Program-made: the position numbers and the translations under genes | NCBI GenBank assembly: GCA_036401335.1 | Contig: DASWVC010000074.1 | Location: 1-6,228 of the forward strand | Direction of reading: 5' to 3' | Source: DASWVC01 sp036401335 | GTDB lineage: Bacteria; Verrucomicrobiota; Verrucomicrobiia; Chthoniobacterales; JAFAMB01 | DNA: 6,228 bases | Notes under the pieces: model-generated | The model's database searches: none | What the model was told of the DNA's origin: nothing | What the model saw: only the letters and a program-made list of their open reading frames with translations | Shown here: positions 6,150 to 6,228 of the stretch, in pieces | Position numbering within the stretch: position 1 is the stretch's first letter | How the letters are laid out: every line of letters starts with the position of its first letter

Positions 6150-6228
6150 TTACATCCGCTCCGGCACTTCGATCCCCAGCAGGCCCAAACCCAGCTGGAT
6201 GGCCCGCCCAAAAGTGGCACACAAGGCC
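6150..6228 (-). CDS. argS: Arginyl-tRNA synthetase, C-terminal 25 codons
   Basis: The frame enters from the right edge and ends at TAA (6152-6150). The 25 visible residues include LCATFGRAIQLGLGLLGI, then EVPERM at the terminus. This matches the conserved end of class I arginyl-tRNA synthetases, where a helix with LC near its start leads to GLxLLGIxxPERM; it is part of the anticodon-binding domain. The enzyme charges tRNA-Arg with arginine in the cytoplasm. The call rests on this short but distinctive tail, since the catalytic domain is outside the window. Confidence 0.85.
   Translation of the reverse strand, partial: ALCATFGRAIQLGLGLLGIEVPERM

Noticed and set aside
6008..6220. 70-codon minus-strand frame at the right edge
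   Set aside because: It overlaps the argS tail and the phoU start in another frame. The argS C-terminal motif and the PhoU match explain this region better.

Overview
The window is a compact, moderately GC-rich stretch of bacterial chromosome with every recognisable gene on the minus strand. In the direction of transcription (right to left) the order is: end of argS (arginyl-tRNA synthetase), phoU (phosphate signalling regulator), a UDP-glucuronate decarboxylase (UDP-xylose synthase), coaE (dephospho-CoA kinase), rho (transcription termination factor), rnd (ribonuclease D) and the start of a DAHP synthase (first step of the shikimate pathway). The outer two genes are cut by the window edges. 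No RNA gene, mobile element, CRISPR array or phage gene was recognised.

The organism is probably a member of the Verrucomicrobiota or a related PVC-group lineage. This is an inference from the flavour of the Rho, RNase D, CoaE and DAHP synthase sequences, and from start codons that lack Shine-Dalgarno sequences. It was not tested by alignment.

Layout from left to right: 1-914, 5' part of the DAHP synthase gene. 915-1246, a 332-base gap with no credible gene but five short inverted repeats. 1247-3642, rnd and rho, separated by only two bases. 3620-4249, coaE, overlapping rho. 4250-4349, a 100-base spacer with two GC-rich hairpins. 4350-5318, the UDP-glucuronate decarboxylase. 5319-5372, a short spacer. 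5373-6059, phoU. 6060-6149, a 90-base spacer. 6150-6228, the last 25 codons of argS.

coaE, rho and rnd overlap or almost touch, so they very likely form one transcription unit: a cofactor-biosynthesis kinase, the termination ATPase and a 3'-5' exoribonuclease. The other genes are separated by 54 to 332 bases and serve unrelated housekeeping roles: translation, phosphate homeostasis, nucleotide-sugar synthesis and aromatic amino acid synthesis. I see no evidence of a new defence, mobile or biosynthetic system. The points worth a second look are the overlapping coaE-rho-rnd block, the absence of Shine-Dalgarno sequences, altered ATP-site and Q-loop residues in Rho, and the structured gap before the DAHP synthase gene.
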